Below, in pieces: positions 1 to 12,148 of a stretch of 64,000 nucleotides of DNA. A program made the position numbers and the translations under genes. How positions within the stretch are numbered: position 1 is the stretch's first letter; each line of letters begins with the position of its first letter. Under the pieces are notes generated by a model that worked only from the letters and a program-made list of their open reading frames with translations, searched no databases and was not told where the DNA came from. This DNA is from Microcebus murinus (lineage: Eukaryota > Chordata > Mammalia > Primates > Cheirogaleidae). Location: the NCBI RefSeq assembly GCF_040939455.1, contig NC_134112.1, positions 24,888,501-24,952,500 of the forward strand. Direction: 5' to 3'.

Positions 1-424
1 CATGTGCATGCCTTTCTCTGTCTTTTGTTTCAACAGCCCCAGCCAATGAGCTTAAGTTGAGTAGAAGGAAAAGATATTTTTCTTCCCCTACATACAGCAA
101 CTTGCTGAGATTGGAGAGTGTGTGAGTGTGTGTGTGAGAGACAGAAAGAGGGTGTGCCAGGGAGAGACCTGGGGACCGGGAGAGAGGAGTGCACACCCAC
201 AGCCACACGGGCCTCTCCTATGAGGACAGGGATCTGTCCCATACCTGGCCTCCAGGAGACTTGATCAGGTGGGCAAGTAGGACCACACTGAACTTTGTCC
301 CATTACGTCACTTGCTCCGTCATGGTGGAGGCACAAGAGGCGTAAATAAGACCTCTATAGACTTGGCTTTCAATGCTGTCACTCGATCCAATGTTTTCAT
401 TCAAGGAGGCGTGGCACCAGCTCA
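1..424. other. Unassigned sequence with short TG-rich tract
   Basis: No gene or repeat family recognised. A short impure TG/GA stretch lies at about 118-150. An open frame running through 189-635 starts at GTG and continues into the MIR that follows, so it is not treated as coding. Confidence 0.5.
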
Positions 425-645
425 ACTTAATAATAATAATGTCCATTTGTTGAGCATTTCCTGTGTGCCTACGGCTGTGTTAAATATTCTATCCCATTTA
501 TTTCTCACAACAACCTTATTAGGAGGATATTATTGTCCCCATTTTAAGGACACAAAATTGAGGCACAAAAACATTAGCATCCAGAGTCATACAACCAATA
601 TAGGGCCATGTGGATTTGACCTCAGATCTAGTTGACACAAAATCC
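425..645 (-). mobile_element. MIR SINE
   Basis: Reads as the reverse complement of the mammalian MIR consensus: a 'ttgttgagcatttcctgtgtgcc' type start, then 'catttatttctcacaacaacctta', 'attgtccccattttaaggac' and a 'gaggcacaaaa' segment in the expected order. It is well diverged, as is usual for this old tRNA-derived SINE. Ends approximate. Confidence 0.85.
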
Positions 646-1215
646 TGTTGTGGCACCCACTACATCACACGTGCTCCGTGGGCATGCTGGCAACTACAAA
701 ACCTGATCTCAGAAAGGCTGAAAAGGCAATAGGCCTCAGTAGCTCATTTGTAATTTGCCAAATAATTAATTTGACATGTAACTTCAGTATTGTAGGCTTA
801 TTCTAATTATCAGTAGGTCTTTGGATTTGTTTCTTTTCATTGTTTAACCATAAAAGAGATAATAAAAAGAAATATGTGTTCAGGATAGACAGGAAGGAAA
901 GACACAGGATCTAGCACTGCAGATACACTAGGACACGATTTTATACATATATGTGCAAAATAGAAATTTTAAGGGAAATATATTCAAATACTAGCAGTTG
1001 TTATTGTTGAATGATTAATCCATGTGTAAATTTCACTTAAACTTTTTTTTCTAAAATTTTAAAGAGCATATTATCAGAAAAAAAGTAAACATTAAAAAAA
1101 TTTCTAGTGGCAACTAGTCTCAGGAAAAGACAACACGGCTTGAATCTGCTAACCCCAAGGCATCCTCGGAGGAGTCCCAGTCTTCAACCAACCATCCCCT
1201 TTTCCCTGGGAACTG
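646..1215. other. No recognised gene or repeat
   Basis: AT-rich sequence with short A and T runs around 1040-1100. I see no coding frame, no splice-flanked exon and no repeat family. Confidence 0.5.
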
Positions 1216-1450
1216 TTAATAATTATTATGGCAATTGCTAATATTTATTGAACAATGACTATGAGCCAGGCATTACACTAAGCACTTTATATTCACTATT
1301 GCATTTAATCCCTACAGAAGCCCAAGAAGATGGGCATTAGAATTACCCCCACTTTAGAGAAAATGAGGCTGTGACTTTGAGACTCAAATAATTCACCTGA
1401 GGCCACTCAGAGATAAAAGCATAATCAAACCAGGTTTGATTTCACAAACC
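1216..1450 (-). mobile_element. MIR SINE
   Basis: Reverse-complement MIR order is clear: 'gctaatatttattgaacaatgac', 'gagccaggcattacactaagcac', 'gcatttaatccctacagaagcc' and 'cccccactttagagaaaatgaggct'. Old and diverged; ends approximate. Confidence 0.88.
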
Positions 1451-1551
1451 AAGACTCACTCCAAAACAAAAATGAATACCACAATTTTATATATGCAATC
1501 TCAGCTTTTCTTAACTCTACCTCTAGGCTCTGCCCCTTCAATTAAAATAAG

Positions 1552-1901
<350 letters not shown>

Positions 1902-1910
1902 TAAAATAAG

Positions 1911-3260
1911 TTTTAATATCTGAACAATTCTGTGTTCCAAGTTCAAAGCCCTTTGGAAGGAAATCACTATTTAGAGATAAGAAACAGATTCAGTAACTAG
2001 TGATAGAAAATTTGCTCTGTCACTTTAAAGAGCATGGTCACCAAGCTCTCAGCTTCACAGGCTTGAGACCTGTGCAGTCACATAGGGCCCCACGCTTAAA
2101 AGGGCTCCATGCTTGATTTAATGCTTTGCTGTCACTGGCTTATAATTCTTAATACTTTTTCAACATGGAGTCTACATTTTCATTTTGCAGAGGGCCCTGC
2201 AAATTATGACGCCAGTCCTGCTAGTCACACTCGAGTAACTAAGCCTCAAACCTCATTTAAAAAGACATAGTGTTTGGGATGTGCAGTTGTGTTCTTTGCT
2301 TTTTATTATCTACCTGTGCCCGATGCCCTCAGAAGAAGTATCTTCCCTTGCTTAAATGAGTCCTCCACTTGAAAACACATGATGATACTTAAAGGAAGCT
2401 TCTCAGCATCTCCAGTGACACCATTTGCACCACTGCTCTCTGAACATGTGTCCCCTGTACGGTGGGATCCAGTTAATCCGGCCCTTGGTGTGTATGGCCA
2501 CGCCTGGATTAATGGCCAGAGTGTAGCTGGCCTTCAGGGTGAGAGGCAGGTGCCCGCTTTGATGAAGACTTTGCATACTTAGAACACCAGGGGTTCTCCA
2601 GACAAAAAAAATAAAAGCTCTCTAGAATGTACCATTCCATAAGACCATTGTCAGGGAGCATAGATATTAAACAGAACCGTGTTAGCTATATGGCCCTACT
2701 CTTTTCAGCAAAGTAGTGGCTGGGACGGTAGTTTGTTATACAAAACATACATTGCTCGGGAATTTGAGAATACTTCAAATTCAGCATACTTCAAATTCAG
2801 CATATTTGAGAATACTTTGGACTGTGGAGCCTGGCTTCAGGGAAAACAATGAATCCTCATCCACCTTCCGTCTTGGAATTGCTCAGGATCTAAATGACTA
2901 ACTGCTCTACGTACTTTCACTGTAGAAATGGGGTCTAGCATAAAATGAAGTTAGGGACTCCAGGGGAGTGCGTGCTTCTGGAAAACCCCTGAGTTCCCTA
3001 AGGGTGACACACAGCCAGTGCGCTCGGGAAAAATCCAGGATCTAGACACGGCCAAGCAGAAGCCACGTGGAAGAGCAAAGATGTTGCTAGGGAAATAAAG
3101 AAAGGAGGGCATGAGACACAGTGAAACAACCAAAATTTAGTTGTTTATTCAGTCCCTCTGACCAAACCAAAAAGTCTCTTTTTGCTATCTTGTTCCATAA
3201 CAAACATGGATGTCCTCAAATTTCTTGTCACTAAAATTGTACAAGTAACTGTGGACGATT
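1911..3260. other. Mostly unassigned; one GGGCCC-rich old repeat piece
   Basis: No coding exon seen. About 2085-2215 has alternating 'gggccc' and 'catttt' phrases that recur, diverged, near 5975, 14985 and 44440, so it is probably an old interspersed repeat that I cannot name. The rest is unrecognised. Confidence 0.45.
2771..2802. repeat. 16-bp tandem duplication
   Basis: The 16-mer TACTTCAAATTCAGCA occurs twice head to tail (2771-2786 and 2787-2802). A 13-bp direct repeat, TTTGAGAATACTT, flanks the pair at 2763-2775 and 2804-2816. Confidence 0.9.
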
Positions 3261-3264
3261 CTGT

Positions 3265-3790
3265 TGATTGTCTACTCATCACCCATTTTTACTTCTTCCT
3301 TCCTACAAGAACCCTGTTCTTTTTCAGATAGGTTCTGTCTTCTGGATAACTGTGACTCAAGGTTGGCTTTGAATTAGACTAAGCTAATCAAAGTAATCCC
3401 ATGGTCCTTGCTAGTCTTTGACTGAGAATGTGACATGCTCCAATTCTGGAGAAAGAAAAAGGTTGCTAGAAGTTTCTAGAAAAGCTCTACCTTGCTTTTA
3501 AGAAATAACAATAGGGAATTCAACCTTCTAGGGGTGAAGTAGGAAATGTACTGTTGCACTTGATACTCAAGTGGGGCATTTTGCAGCCATGAAGAAAGCC
3601 AGCCTGAAGCCAGAGTCAGCTCCCGGAGGAGCACAGAACAGAGAAATAGAGTCAAAGCCTGATGGAACCCAGCTTGAAGCCCACTCCCTCTGGTGTTCCC
3701 ATTACACAAGCCAATGCAACTCTTTATTGTTTAACTTGTTGAAGTTGGCCTCTCTATTACCTGTAGCTGAAAGCACAAAATGGCCCTTCA
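3265..3790 (+). mobile_element. MLT1-like LTR (ERVL-MaLR), old
   Basis: The 3' half follows the MLT1 pattern: a run of splice-like and ACCAGA-type phrases, then 'ccaatgcaactctttattgtttaact' and a 'ctgtagctgaaagcacaa' end resembling the 'cttgcaaccgaaag' terminus. The 5' limit is uncertain. Subfamily is not assigned. Confidence 0.5.
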
Positions 3791-3814
3791 CACTCAAGTC
3801 AATCTGAGATTCTA

Positions 3815-4010
3815 AAGAATTGGGCTCTCGGCCCCAGCTTAATTATTTACTGTATAAATTACTTTGTGCAAGTCCCAACTTCCACAAACTACAGTTTTCT
3901 CATCCAGCAAAACTAGCAGTTGTCATAACTGTCCTGTTTACTCTGGAGGAATTATCACAAGGGTTGAAAAAATAAAAGATGTGAAAGCCTTTCGAAACAT
4001 GTAATTACTA
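3815..4010 (+). mobile_element. MIR SINE, diverged
   Basis: Sense-strand MIR order is visible: 'tttactgtataaattactttgtgcaag', then 'acagttttctcatcc' and 'acaagggttgaaaaaataaaagatgtgaaagc'. It is weakly conserved and its ends are approximate. Confidence 0.6.
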
Positions 4011-6876
4011 TTTACATATAAGATACTGTTACTGTTAGATTAAACAAATTAAAAAACCTGTCCAAAAAAAATCTACTTGTTTTCTTGAATACATGTATAT
4101 AAATAACCTGTCTTAGATTAAGTTTCCATATTTTCCATCTCCAATCATATACTTAGCACATATACAGATATACTTAGCACTTAGTATAATCATATACTTA
4201 GCACATATACAGATATGTGGGAGGCAGTGACAGAGCTTTCTCAAATCATTTTTCTCACAATTGAACAGATTCCCAAAACCAAACAAAAAGAGTAAAATTT
4301 GTAAAGCATCTCCTTGAAGCCCCTCCCATTCTGTGTTCATAACAGGAATCCGAGATGTGGTACTGAACAGGCTTTTTTGGGGGACAGAAAGAAATTTGTC
4401 TAATCCTAGAAGAGACAGAATGTGGAGTAGATTTATCCTCCTAACAGGTAAATGAAATTGTCAATGGCATGTAATGGATTGACAAAATTTTAAATGGAAA
4501 CTGTGTTTTCAGAAATGCACTAACTTGTGATCATTCATTGCAGAGGGAAATTAAACTCAACTGAGTAAAAGGAAAAACTAGCCTGTGAAAAACACATAAA
4601 TGCAAAGCAAGGAGCACTGAGAATCTGGGAGACCAAGTGGTCAATTAAGTACCATGTAAAGATTTCCAATTTTCTTGTAGTAAATTATTTATTTAGCTCT
4701 TCCATACCATCAATATATTTTACAAGTTTAATACCCAAATTATAGCCAGCCCACCCATTTATGGCCCCATAAATGAGTCCTGACTTACCAATGCGAATTC
4801 TTGTTCCTGGCAGTGTCAGATTTAGATTGGATTTGGATCTATTGCTTTATCCTTATCAGACATTTCGAGGCTGATATTTTATTGCTATATTTAAAATGGA
4901 AAGTGCTTTAAAATAGACTTGGGAGGGAGCACAACTGATTCCTGCCCCGATATGTCATTTCCTGACTTAACATCCTACTATAATCTAGGTTAAAGGGTTG
5001 GAAGTCCATACAGAATCCTTCTGCACCAAAGATTTCCCCCCACACAGAGAATTTTCATGAAGGAAAGTGAGTGATTATAAAAAGAATGACTTTAATCTTA
5101 AGTAAGAGTAGCTGGAGCTTTCAGTAGTAAAACTGACAGGCAATTTCCATGCCTATATACTTTGTAAGTCAAATGAATAATAAAGAATATAAATGAAACA
5201 CATCTAACCATTTCTTAAGTTTTAAAGTGTATATGGAGCTAAATTGTCAAGCCTTGTTTTTCAAGGTTGGGATTTTGTAAAATAGGTACAACAAACCGAT
5301 AAATTCATGGCGGAGGAGAAGACTAACAAATCAAACCTAGGAAACAGCTTCCACTTACGTTACAAAAAGTGTTACAGCTCTGAGATTTCTGAGATTAGTA
5401 AATCCCACAGAGTTATAAACATGAAAACAGATGCAAGATATGACTAATGACACTCAAAATTGTAATAATATCTGATTGTGGTTTTAGGCTTTTGGGAAAA
5501 AAAGTCACCAAAATGATTTTATTTTTACCTTTTTACATTACCTTTTTGTTTACATTTGCATTTTTATAGTTTTTAAAGATTTTTACAAAAGATTGTTTAA
5601 TGGACCATAAAATAACAGACTTCAACCTAAGGTTCACAGGAACCAGCCAAACTCTACGGAAATAACAGAAGGAGGGTAAGAGCTCAGCCCTTGTCCTGGC
5701 CCCGAGAGCAGAAGCCAAGGCCAAGCCAATCCTTGGTGCTCACTGTCCTTGTACAAGCAATGGGCCCATCTCATGGAAATATGCCAGAGGCAAAGTGCTT
5801 TGGAGGAAAAGCACAGTATTTGGTATTAAGGGAAATTATTAAGAAAAAAGAAAGGCATATCTTATCAAGGAACTTAGAGTTGTTTCTTAAAATATAAGTA
5901 GATCAGCTTTACAGTTCTAGCAACACCCCTTGGGTCCCAGCACCACCCCAGCCCACCTTCCCCTAAGCCAGCCATGTAATTGGCAGGGCCAGTGCAAAAT
6001 GAAAATGTGGGGCCCTTGTTGAAAAAGCAGAGGGAAATGGCATTAAAGGTACTAAATTATAAAGCTTTTTCCTTTCTTCTCCAGGTTCTTGACTTATCAT
6101 GGTGTATTCTTATTTGCTATATGATGTACTAAATAAATAAGGAACTGAAATTTTAGCACGAATTTGACCACTCATTTTTATATTGTGCGATATTGATTTT
6201 AAATACAAATATAGGAGCGTTTAACTCCTATATGGAATCACAAAAATTCCATAATTCACATTTCGCACCTCATACATGCATATGTATTTCACTCTCTCCA
6301 GAGCAGTGAAAATGCTGCACAAAACGAACTGAGCTGATTTTCTCTCACTCCTTGATGAGTACATATTCTGTCAGTGCTCTACCTTTGGCTCACTGACGAT
6401 AAAGAAAAGGAAAAATGGTTTGCTTTATCTTTTCTTTTCTTTTTGTGTCATCATTTTCAGTACAAGTGGTGACTCTTACAGGAAAGTAACATGAATGACA
6501 AAAGATGTGACAGGGTTCCTTGGTGCTTTGTGGGTTTTAGAGCTCTAGTACTTCTTTCCACATTCAAAGCAAATTCTGAAGAGCAAGTTTTGAATGGAAA
6601 GCATGGCCTCTTGGGGCTTTCAGATCCCCGCTCACTCAGGTTTAAGCATAACATGCTTGCCTTGTACTCGTATTAAGTCTTGTTGAATTCCCATGCATTG
6701 TGGGTCCACTGGAATTCTGTGCTCATGAGGTATCGTGAGCTCCATATGCAAATGAGGTGATAAATGACAGCAAACACTAATATTGCACCTGTCTCCTTTG
6801 CTCATGCACATGTTCTGTGTCCCATTAGACTTTATGGACAAAGCACAAGTTCAACAATAATATCATTAAGAATTTC
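4011..6876. other. Long stretch without recognised gene
   Basis: AT-rich, with no supportable exon. It contains the 29-bp direct repeat near 4143-4216. At about 5970-6410 there is a GGGCCC-type old repeat piece with the same start phrase as other copies in the window. The two overlapping frames at 6457-6676 on opposite strands show no family resemblance. Confidence 0.5.
4143..4216. repeat. 29-bp direct repeat, period 45
   Basis: A 29-bp sequence beginning AATCATATACTTAGCACA occurs at 4143-4171 and again, identical, at 4188-4216. The spacer repeats the 'acttagcac' core a third time in part, so this is a short local tandem array. Confidence 0.93.
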
Positions 6877-6877
6877 G

Positions 6878-7142
6878 AGGCTGGGCATGGTGGCTCACGC
6901 CTGCAATACTAGCACTTTGGGAGTCCAGGGGTTCAAGACCAACCTGAGCAACATAGCGAGACCCCCCCATCTCTACTAAAAATACAAGAATTGGTCAGGC
7001 ATGCACCTATAGTCCCAGCCACTTGGGAGGCTGAGGCAAGAGGATCGCTTGAGCTCAGGAGTGTGAAGTTGCAATAAACTATGATGATGCCACTGCACTC
7101 TAGCCTGGATGAAGAGCCAGACTCTCTCTCAAAAAAAACAAA
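6878..7142 (+). mobile_element. Alu SINE, old AluJ-like
   Basis: Starts GGCTGGGCATGGTGGCTCACGC and ends in CTCTCTCAAAAAAAA. It has the ordinary short linker (ACTAAAAATACAAGAATTGG) rather than the extended lemur linker, and more point differences than the other copies, so it looks like an early AluJ-type insertion. Confidence 0.93.
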
Positions 7143-7145
7143 ATT

Positions 7146-7710
7146 TTTTTTTTTCAAGATGATGACAGCAGAGCCCTAAACCAAGTAATGACGTTCTGAG
7201 CACCAGGCTCATGGCACTGTCCTAGTCACACATACATGAAACTCTGCCTCCACCAGCCCCTCACCTGGAGGATGCCCAGTGGGGTAGATGGTCACAAACC
7301 TCCAGTAAGCTCTTCTCTCTCCAGACACGTACTGCCTGTACTGCGCTAGCCTTGCTTAGGGAAATCCCTGTAGACAGCCATCTCCCTCCTCCTACTTTTC
7401 CTCTTTCATTACCTTCTCCTTTCTCCTTCCCTTCTTCGTCATCTTCTTGACCTACACATACCCATCCCAACCTGTCCCAGTTATTTCTAGACTTTGAGGA
7501 AATGCAAAATAGCTCCTCCTCTAATTCAAGAGTAGGAAAACAGATTACATTCCCTTTTTCTCTCAAAACAGTATTTATATCCCACGCACTAGAGCAAAGT
7601 TCAGTGAATGCTCACTGTTGCCCGATTTTGAAAGCTAGATGGCAAAGAATACAGTTTTTACTTATTGTATTTCCTGAGCATAACTTTAGGGGGAAGGCAA
7701 GTTACTTTTT
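7146..7710. other. No recognised gene or repeat
   Basis: A C/T-rich patch at about 7380-7450 has many CTCC and TTCC words. The open frames here on both strands (7261-7566 and 7502 onward) show no family features; the latter runs into the Alu. Confidence 0.5.
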
Positions 7711-7723
7711 AAAAGCGTATGGA

Positions 7724-8069
7724 GGCCGGGCGCTGTGGCTCACGCCTGTAATCCTAGCTCTTGGGAGGCCGAGGCGGGCAGATTGCTCAAGGTCAGGAGT
7801 TCAAAACCAGCCTGAGCAAGAGCGAGACCCCGTCTCTACTATAAATAGAAAGAAATTAATTGGCCAACTGATATATATATAAAAAATTAGCCGGGCATGG
7901 TGGCACATGCCTGTAGTCCCAGCTACCAGGGAGGCTGAGGCAGAAGGATCGCTCGAGCCCAGGAGTTTGAGGTTGCTGTGAGCTAGGCTGACGCCACGGC
8001 ACTCACTCTAGCCTGGGCAACAAAGCGAGACTCTGTCTCAAAAAAAAATAAATAAATAAAAAAAAAAAT
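7724..8069 (+). mobile_element. Alu SINE, lemur type, full length
   Basis: Starts GGCCGGGCGCTGTGGCTC and has the extended linker. It is flanked by a perfect 12-bp target-site duplication, AAAAGCGTATGG, at 7711-7722 and 8070-8081. The long tail is A-rich with TAAA units. It shares the diagnostic words CGCTGTGGCTC and CCTAGCTCTTGGGAGG with the copy at 53724. Confidence 0.98.
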
Positions 8070-8081
8070 AAAAGCGTATGG

Positions 8082-9185
8082 GTTGGCAATTTTTAAATGT
8101 TCATGTACTTTATGTGAGTAAAGAAATAGCCCACCTACGAAGAACCACAGGCTTTGGATAAAATCCATGCGTCTCTATACCCAATGCAACTTGCTGCTCA
8201 TCTCAAGATGGGAAGAAATGACTTGGCTCTGGAATAATAAGGAAACGAAGGTGAGCTGATTAAGATGGCTTAAATGATCCTGAAACACAAACAGATATTT
8301 AAGAAACTTGTTTCACTCACTGAAAAATGAAGCCTGAGGGAAAAAAGACCTTTTTCCATTTGGGATTATTTTCCTCATTTCCCCTTTCCCTTCCCAGCTA
8401 GCCTTCTTAGAGTTCTCGTGTTTGTAAAATACTTAAAGGAGAAACAAGCCTGCAAAGCTGCTCTTGCTGGACTATGAATATTTTCTTTCTCATTTTGTAC
8501 CTGCCTAGAAATATTTTCAATTCAGCTGTAAGAACTGTAACTGTCCAAGTTAGGAGCATGGGGACAGGTAACGTTCCTTTCTTTTGCTTTCGGAAGCCTC
8601 AGAAGGGCGTCCTAACTGAGGCTGCTGACCGAGCCACTTCCCTCCGAGATTTAAGATCAAAAGTGTCTCATGTCCAGTTTCCAGCAGATTTAAGCACCAA
8701 CCTCTCAGTGAGTGAATAAAAGACTCCACATTCTTTTCCAAGAGTGCAGTTTTCTTCAGCACTTAACAGATTCTATATGCTGGATGGAGCACAAGGGCGT
8801 CCTTCTGCAGAGGTTAGGAAACTCGCAGGCCATGCTTTACTATGCTGATAACTCGTTGGCAGCCAAGAGCACATTCCTCACTTTGTTCATAATCTCCATT
8901 AATTAGCCCTTGAATGTGGCCAAATTCCACCCAAAATCATTTTGTTCAGTGCTACTTACCCCTTTCCTGGAACTCTCAATGGACATCATTCTTCCCTCCT
9001 GGACTGGGCTGCTGGGCACACTCCCTGGAGCTGGTCAACAGCCTGTGGTGTCTGAAGGTAGTTCAAGGGGGAAGGAAGCAGGAGGTCCCGACAGGTAAAT
9101 ATTTAACAATCAGGAGGCCACAGATACATGCTCTTTCCCTTCCTATCCTCTGGGAGCTGAGTACCTTGAAGTAAAAGTCTCTTCT
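8082..9185. other. No recognised gene or repeat
   Basis: Mixed-composition sequence. Several open frames of 60-90 codons occur on both strands between 8474 and 9263. They overlap each other and none shows a domain, a signal peptide or a splice-flanked structure, so none is called. Confidence 0.5.
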
Positions 9186-9189
9186 CAAA

Positions 9190-9462
9190 GTATAAAATAC
9201 ATCCAGGGTAGGCAAATCCACAAAGACAGAAAGTAGACTAGTGGTTGGCAGGAAGTGGGGCATGGGGCGAATGGGGAGTGACTGCTCAGTGGTATGGGGT
9301 GTTCTTCTGGGGTGATGACAAAGTGTTTAAATTAGAGAGAGGTGGTGATTGCACAACATTGGGAATGCACTAAATGCTATTGGATTGCACACTTTAAAAA
9401 ATGCTTAATTGCTATGTTATATGAATTTCCCCTCAATTTAAAAAAAAAATAAAACACCATTT
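9190..9462 (+). mobile_element. L1M LINE, 3' end
   Basis: Carries the old L1M tail phrases in order: 'gcaaatccacaaagacagaaag', 'gtagactagtggttggcag', 'tggggtgatgac', 'gtggtgattgcacaac', 'tgcactaaatgc' and 'gcacactttaaaa', then poly(A). The homologous L1M tail at 54515-55140 has the same order. Confidence 0.85.
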
Positions 9463-9499
9463 TCACAGATTTCACTCACTTTTCATTTTGGAGTCAATT

Positions 9500-9653
9500 G
9501 TTTTATGAGACAGAGTTTCAGGGATACGTTTTGAGAGAAATTCTCACCACCAAATCCATAAGAAGAGGGGGGAGAGGGGGCAATGGCAATATACGTAACC
9601 TTAACATTTGTACCCCCACAATGTGCTGGAAAAATAAATAAATAGATAAAAAA
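9500..9653 (+). mobile_element. L1 LINE, lemur-type 3' end (first of two)
   Basis: A purine-rich GGGGGGAGAGGGGG tract is followed by 'caatatacgtaacc', 'acatttgtacccccac' and 'aatgtgctg', then an A-rich tail with TAAA units. This is the same kind of 3' terminus as the two better-preserved lemur L1 tails at 9664 and 52461. The 5' limit is uncertain. Confidence 0.75.
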
Positions 9654-9663
9654 AATCTGTAAG

Positions 9664-9833
9664 GGAGGGGGGCGGGTATATACATACATAATGAGTGAGA
9701 TGTGCACCATCTGGGGGATGGTCATGCTGGAGACTCAGACTTGTGGGGGAAGGGGGGTAAATGGGCATTTATTGAAACCTTAAAATCTGTACCCCCATAA
9801 TATGCCAAAATAAAAAAAAAATAAAATAAAATG
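9664..9833 (+). mobile_element. L1 LINE, lemur-type 3' end (second, younger)
   Basis: A 5'-truncated L1 tail of about 170 bp. It runs 'gggcgggtatatac', 'atgagtgagatgtgcacc', a G-rich polypurine tract and 'tacccccataatatgcc', then an A-rich tail. A direct repeat AATCTGTAAG at 9654-9663 and 9834-9843 is a credible target-site duplication. It is closely similar to 52603-52758. Confidence 0.88.
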
Positions 9834-9843
9834 AATCTGTAAG

Positions 9844-10785
9844 AAGAGAGTTTAGCAATTAGCCGAGGAGTCTGTTCAATATTCAAGATGAAAAGGTGGC
9901 TTTTCTCACTTGCCTGAATAAACTTCTCATCTTCCCTAACTAAAGACGGGGACTATGTCTGTCCAGATGAGGCTGTGTTCTCACACAGCAAGAACCCCAC
10001 ATATGACTATGGAGATTCCAGAAGTAGCAGCATCGTGGTGTGCTGGGAGCCTCCTTGCTCACAGCTGCTGTGCGAATGCCTTTTGCTCTAGAGGGGACAC
10101 CTCTGTGGGCTGCAATGACGGGGTCCAGTAAGATGCTCAGTGCTCCAACTCCCCAATGACTGGCCCCCTTGCCTTGTTCAACTTGAAACTATCAGGCCAC
10201 AGACGTGAGCGACACCCTCCATCCCTTCGGTGTGAGGTGGACTCGCTAGGCCCACAGTGCTCCGCTTGTGCCGCAGGTGCTGCATGAAGCAGTAATTAAA
10301 GAAACGTAGGAGTCACACGTGCCAGACCATTACACAATCCAGCCCTGACGGGGGCTTAAATATACCTATTTATGAATGTTCCACCCTGTCAAATGCACGC
10401 AATGCAGCACTGCTAAGGTATGAGCTAATTGATTTGATCAATGTCTCTAGTTCTTTCCAAAACTTTATTTTAAAAAAATAATAATAATAACCAAAGTGTG
10501 TCTGTGTTTTCAAGGTGTTTATTTAATTTGAATCTTTCAACACACCGGTTGTGACAGAGGTGTAAGCCCAGCTGAGTGTCCAATTGCATGAGCTTCTGGG
10601 TCTCCATAAACCCTTATTTGCTACCTCATGACTGGCCAGATGCTAAGTCCACTCTAAGTTTCAGCTTTGCCCAGTATATAATTAGTGCTGAATTGTTGGT
10701 TTGTTTTCCAGTGTAATTATACAGCTGATACAATACAATCTAAAAAACCTGTCAGCATTTTCTGTAATATCATGGAAGCATAGAA
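9844..10785. other. No recognised gene; repeat-poor
   Basis: Contains a moderately GC-rich part (about 9990-10330) followed by AT-rich sequence with 'gctaattgatttgatcaatg' at about 10424. No frame or repeat is recognised. Conservation cannot be judged from the sequence alone. Confidence 0.5.
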
Positions 10786-10789
10786 CCAA

Positions 10790-10935
10790 AGAGACTGTAG
10801 AGAGTTTATATTCCAAATGCCTCATTTTAGAAATGAAGCCCAGAGAGGTTGAATGACTTCCCCAAAGATCCACAGCAGGTTAGTTATGGTGACAGACTAG
10901 AATTCAGGTCTCTGATGTCACAGGATCCTTGGTTG
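10790..10935 (-). mobile_element. MIR SINE fragment
   Basis: Reverse-complement MIR core: 'cctcattttagaaatgaag', 'cccagagaggttgaatgac', 'cttccccaaagatccacagc' and 'gactagaattcaggtctc'. Only this part is recognisable. Confidence 0.8.
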
Positions 10936-11776
10936 AGATTCACCACTTTGAAAGTTCCAAAGCCAAGGAATGATGCAATTTCAGGAATATACCATGATAT
11001 CATTTTAAAAATTCTTTTTCCACCAGAGTATAATGAAAAAACAAAGGAAAACAAAACAGTACCTGAGAAATCGACATCATGTCTCACACATGCCTCTGTC
11101 CTGGCAATAGGCTAACCCCGCAGGCCAGGCACTTGCTGAAACCTTAAAAGAAACCAGGCCAAGTCTGAGGTCTAGACAGGCCCCAGACAGGCTTTCCCAG
11201 AGCTTTGAAATGTAAGTTTAGAACTGGGTCATTTAGAGGCAATTTAACTCAGAAATCACACTGACATTCAGAACGTTTATTTTGAAAACATTTTTAAAGC
11301 ATCTACTCACCACTGTAAAATACGATTTTGTGTTTGACTTGGGGCAGACAACTGGAATTGCAATGAGCAAGGTACAGATTCACCAACTCTTCACAAGTTC
11401 TAAACCCAGAAATGTGCGGCCTCCTTCCTAGGTGCTCTAACCCAGCATCCGGGAGAAACTTGCTTTGTTAAAAAATATTCCAAAAATCATGTTTAATTTT
11501 TGCATTGCTTTTGCAGCATTAGAAAGTTATACTTTTAGGCAATGTTTACATATTCCAGAGTTCCAGGAACAATTCCGACTATAACTTTTGTTCAAGGCAG
11601 CCAAATTATTCATCTATGTCAAGGCATCATTGGCACAGAACTTGGTCTTGCAATTAGTAAGTACTCAAATTTTTTATTTTTAATGAAAAAATGAGTGCTC
11701 TCCAGACACCTCTGTTCTAGGGAGCATAGACTGGGACGTAATCTTCTTTTCTATAAAGCAACCAGGAGTCACAATT
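10936..11776. other. No recognised gene; possible MIR 3' end
   Basis: The only repeat hint is 'ggcacagaacttgg...agtaagtactcaaat' at about 11630-11675, which resembles a sense-strand MIR 3' end. The open frame at 10849-11115 overlaps the MIR and is not called. Confidence 0.45.
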
Positions 11777-11790
11777 AAGAAGATGCCAGA

Positions 11791-12134
11791 GGCCGGGCGC
11801 GGTGGCTCAAGCCTGTAATCCTAGCACTCTGGGAGGCCGAGGCGGGTGGATTGCTTAAGGTCAGGAGTTCGAAACCAGCCTGAGCAAGAGCAAGACCCAG
11901 TCTCTACTATAAACAGAAAGAAATTAATTGGCCAACTAATATATATATATATATAATTAGCCAGGCGTGGTGGCGCATGCCTGTAGTCCCAGCTACTCGG
12001 GAGGCTGAGGCAGCAGGATTGCTTGAGCCCAGGAGTTTGAGGTTGCTGTGAGCTAGGCTGACGCCACGGCACTCACTCTAGCCTGTGCAACAAAGCGAGA
12101 CTCTGTCTCAAAAAAAAAAAAAAAAAAAAAAAAA
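11791..12134 (+). mobile_element. Alu SINE, lemur type, full length
   Basis: Starts GGCCGGGCGCGGTGGCTCA, has the extended linker with a long TA run, and ends in about 25 A residues. It is flanked by a perfect 14-bp target-site duplication, AAGAAGATGCCAGA, at 11777-11790 and 12135-12148. Confidence 0.98.
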
Positions 12135-12148
12135 AAGAAGATGCCAGA

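Noticed and set aside
189..635. 148-codon open frame
   Set aside because: Starts at GTG and its second half is translated MIR SINE.
3571..3807. Frame beginning MGHFAAMKKASLKPES
   Set aside because: It lies in an MLT1-like LTR, where splice- and Ser/Glu-rich frames of this kind are common by chance.
9483..9725. Minus-strand frame sharing MTIPQMVHISLIMYVYT with one at 52474-52665
   Set aside because: The shared peptide is the antisense of the same lemur L1 3' tail present twice.
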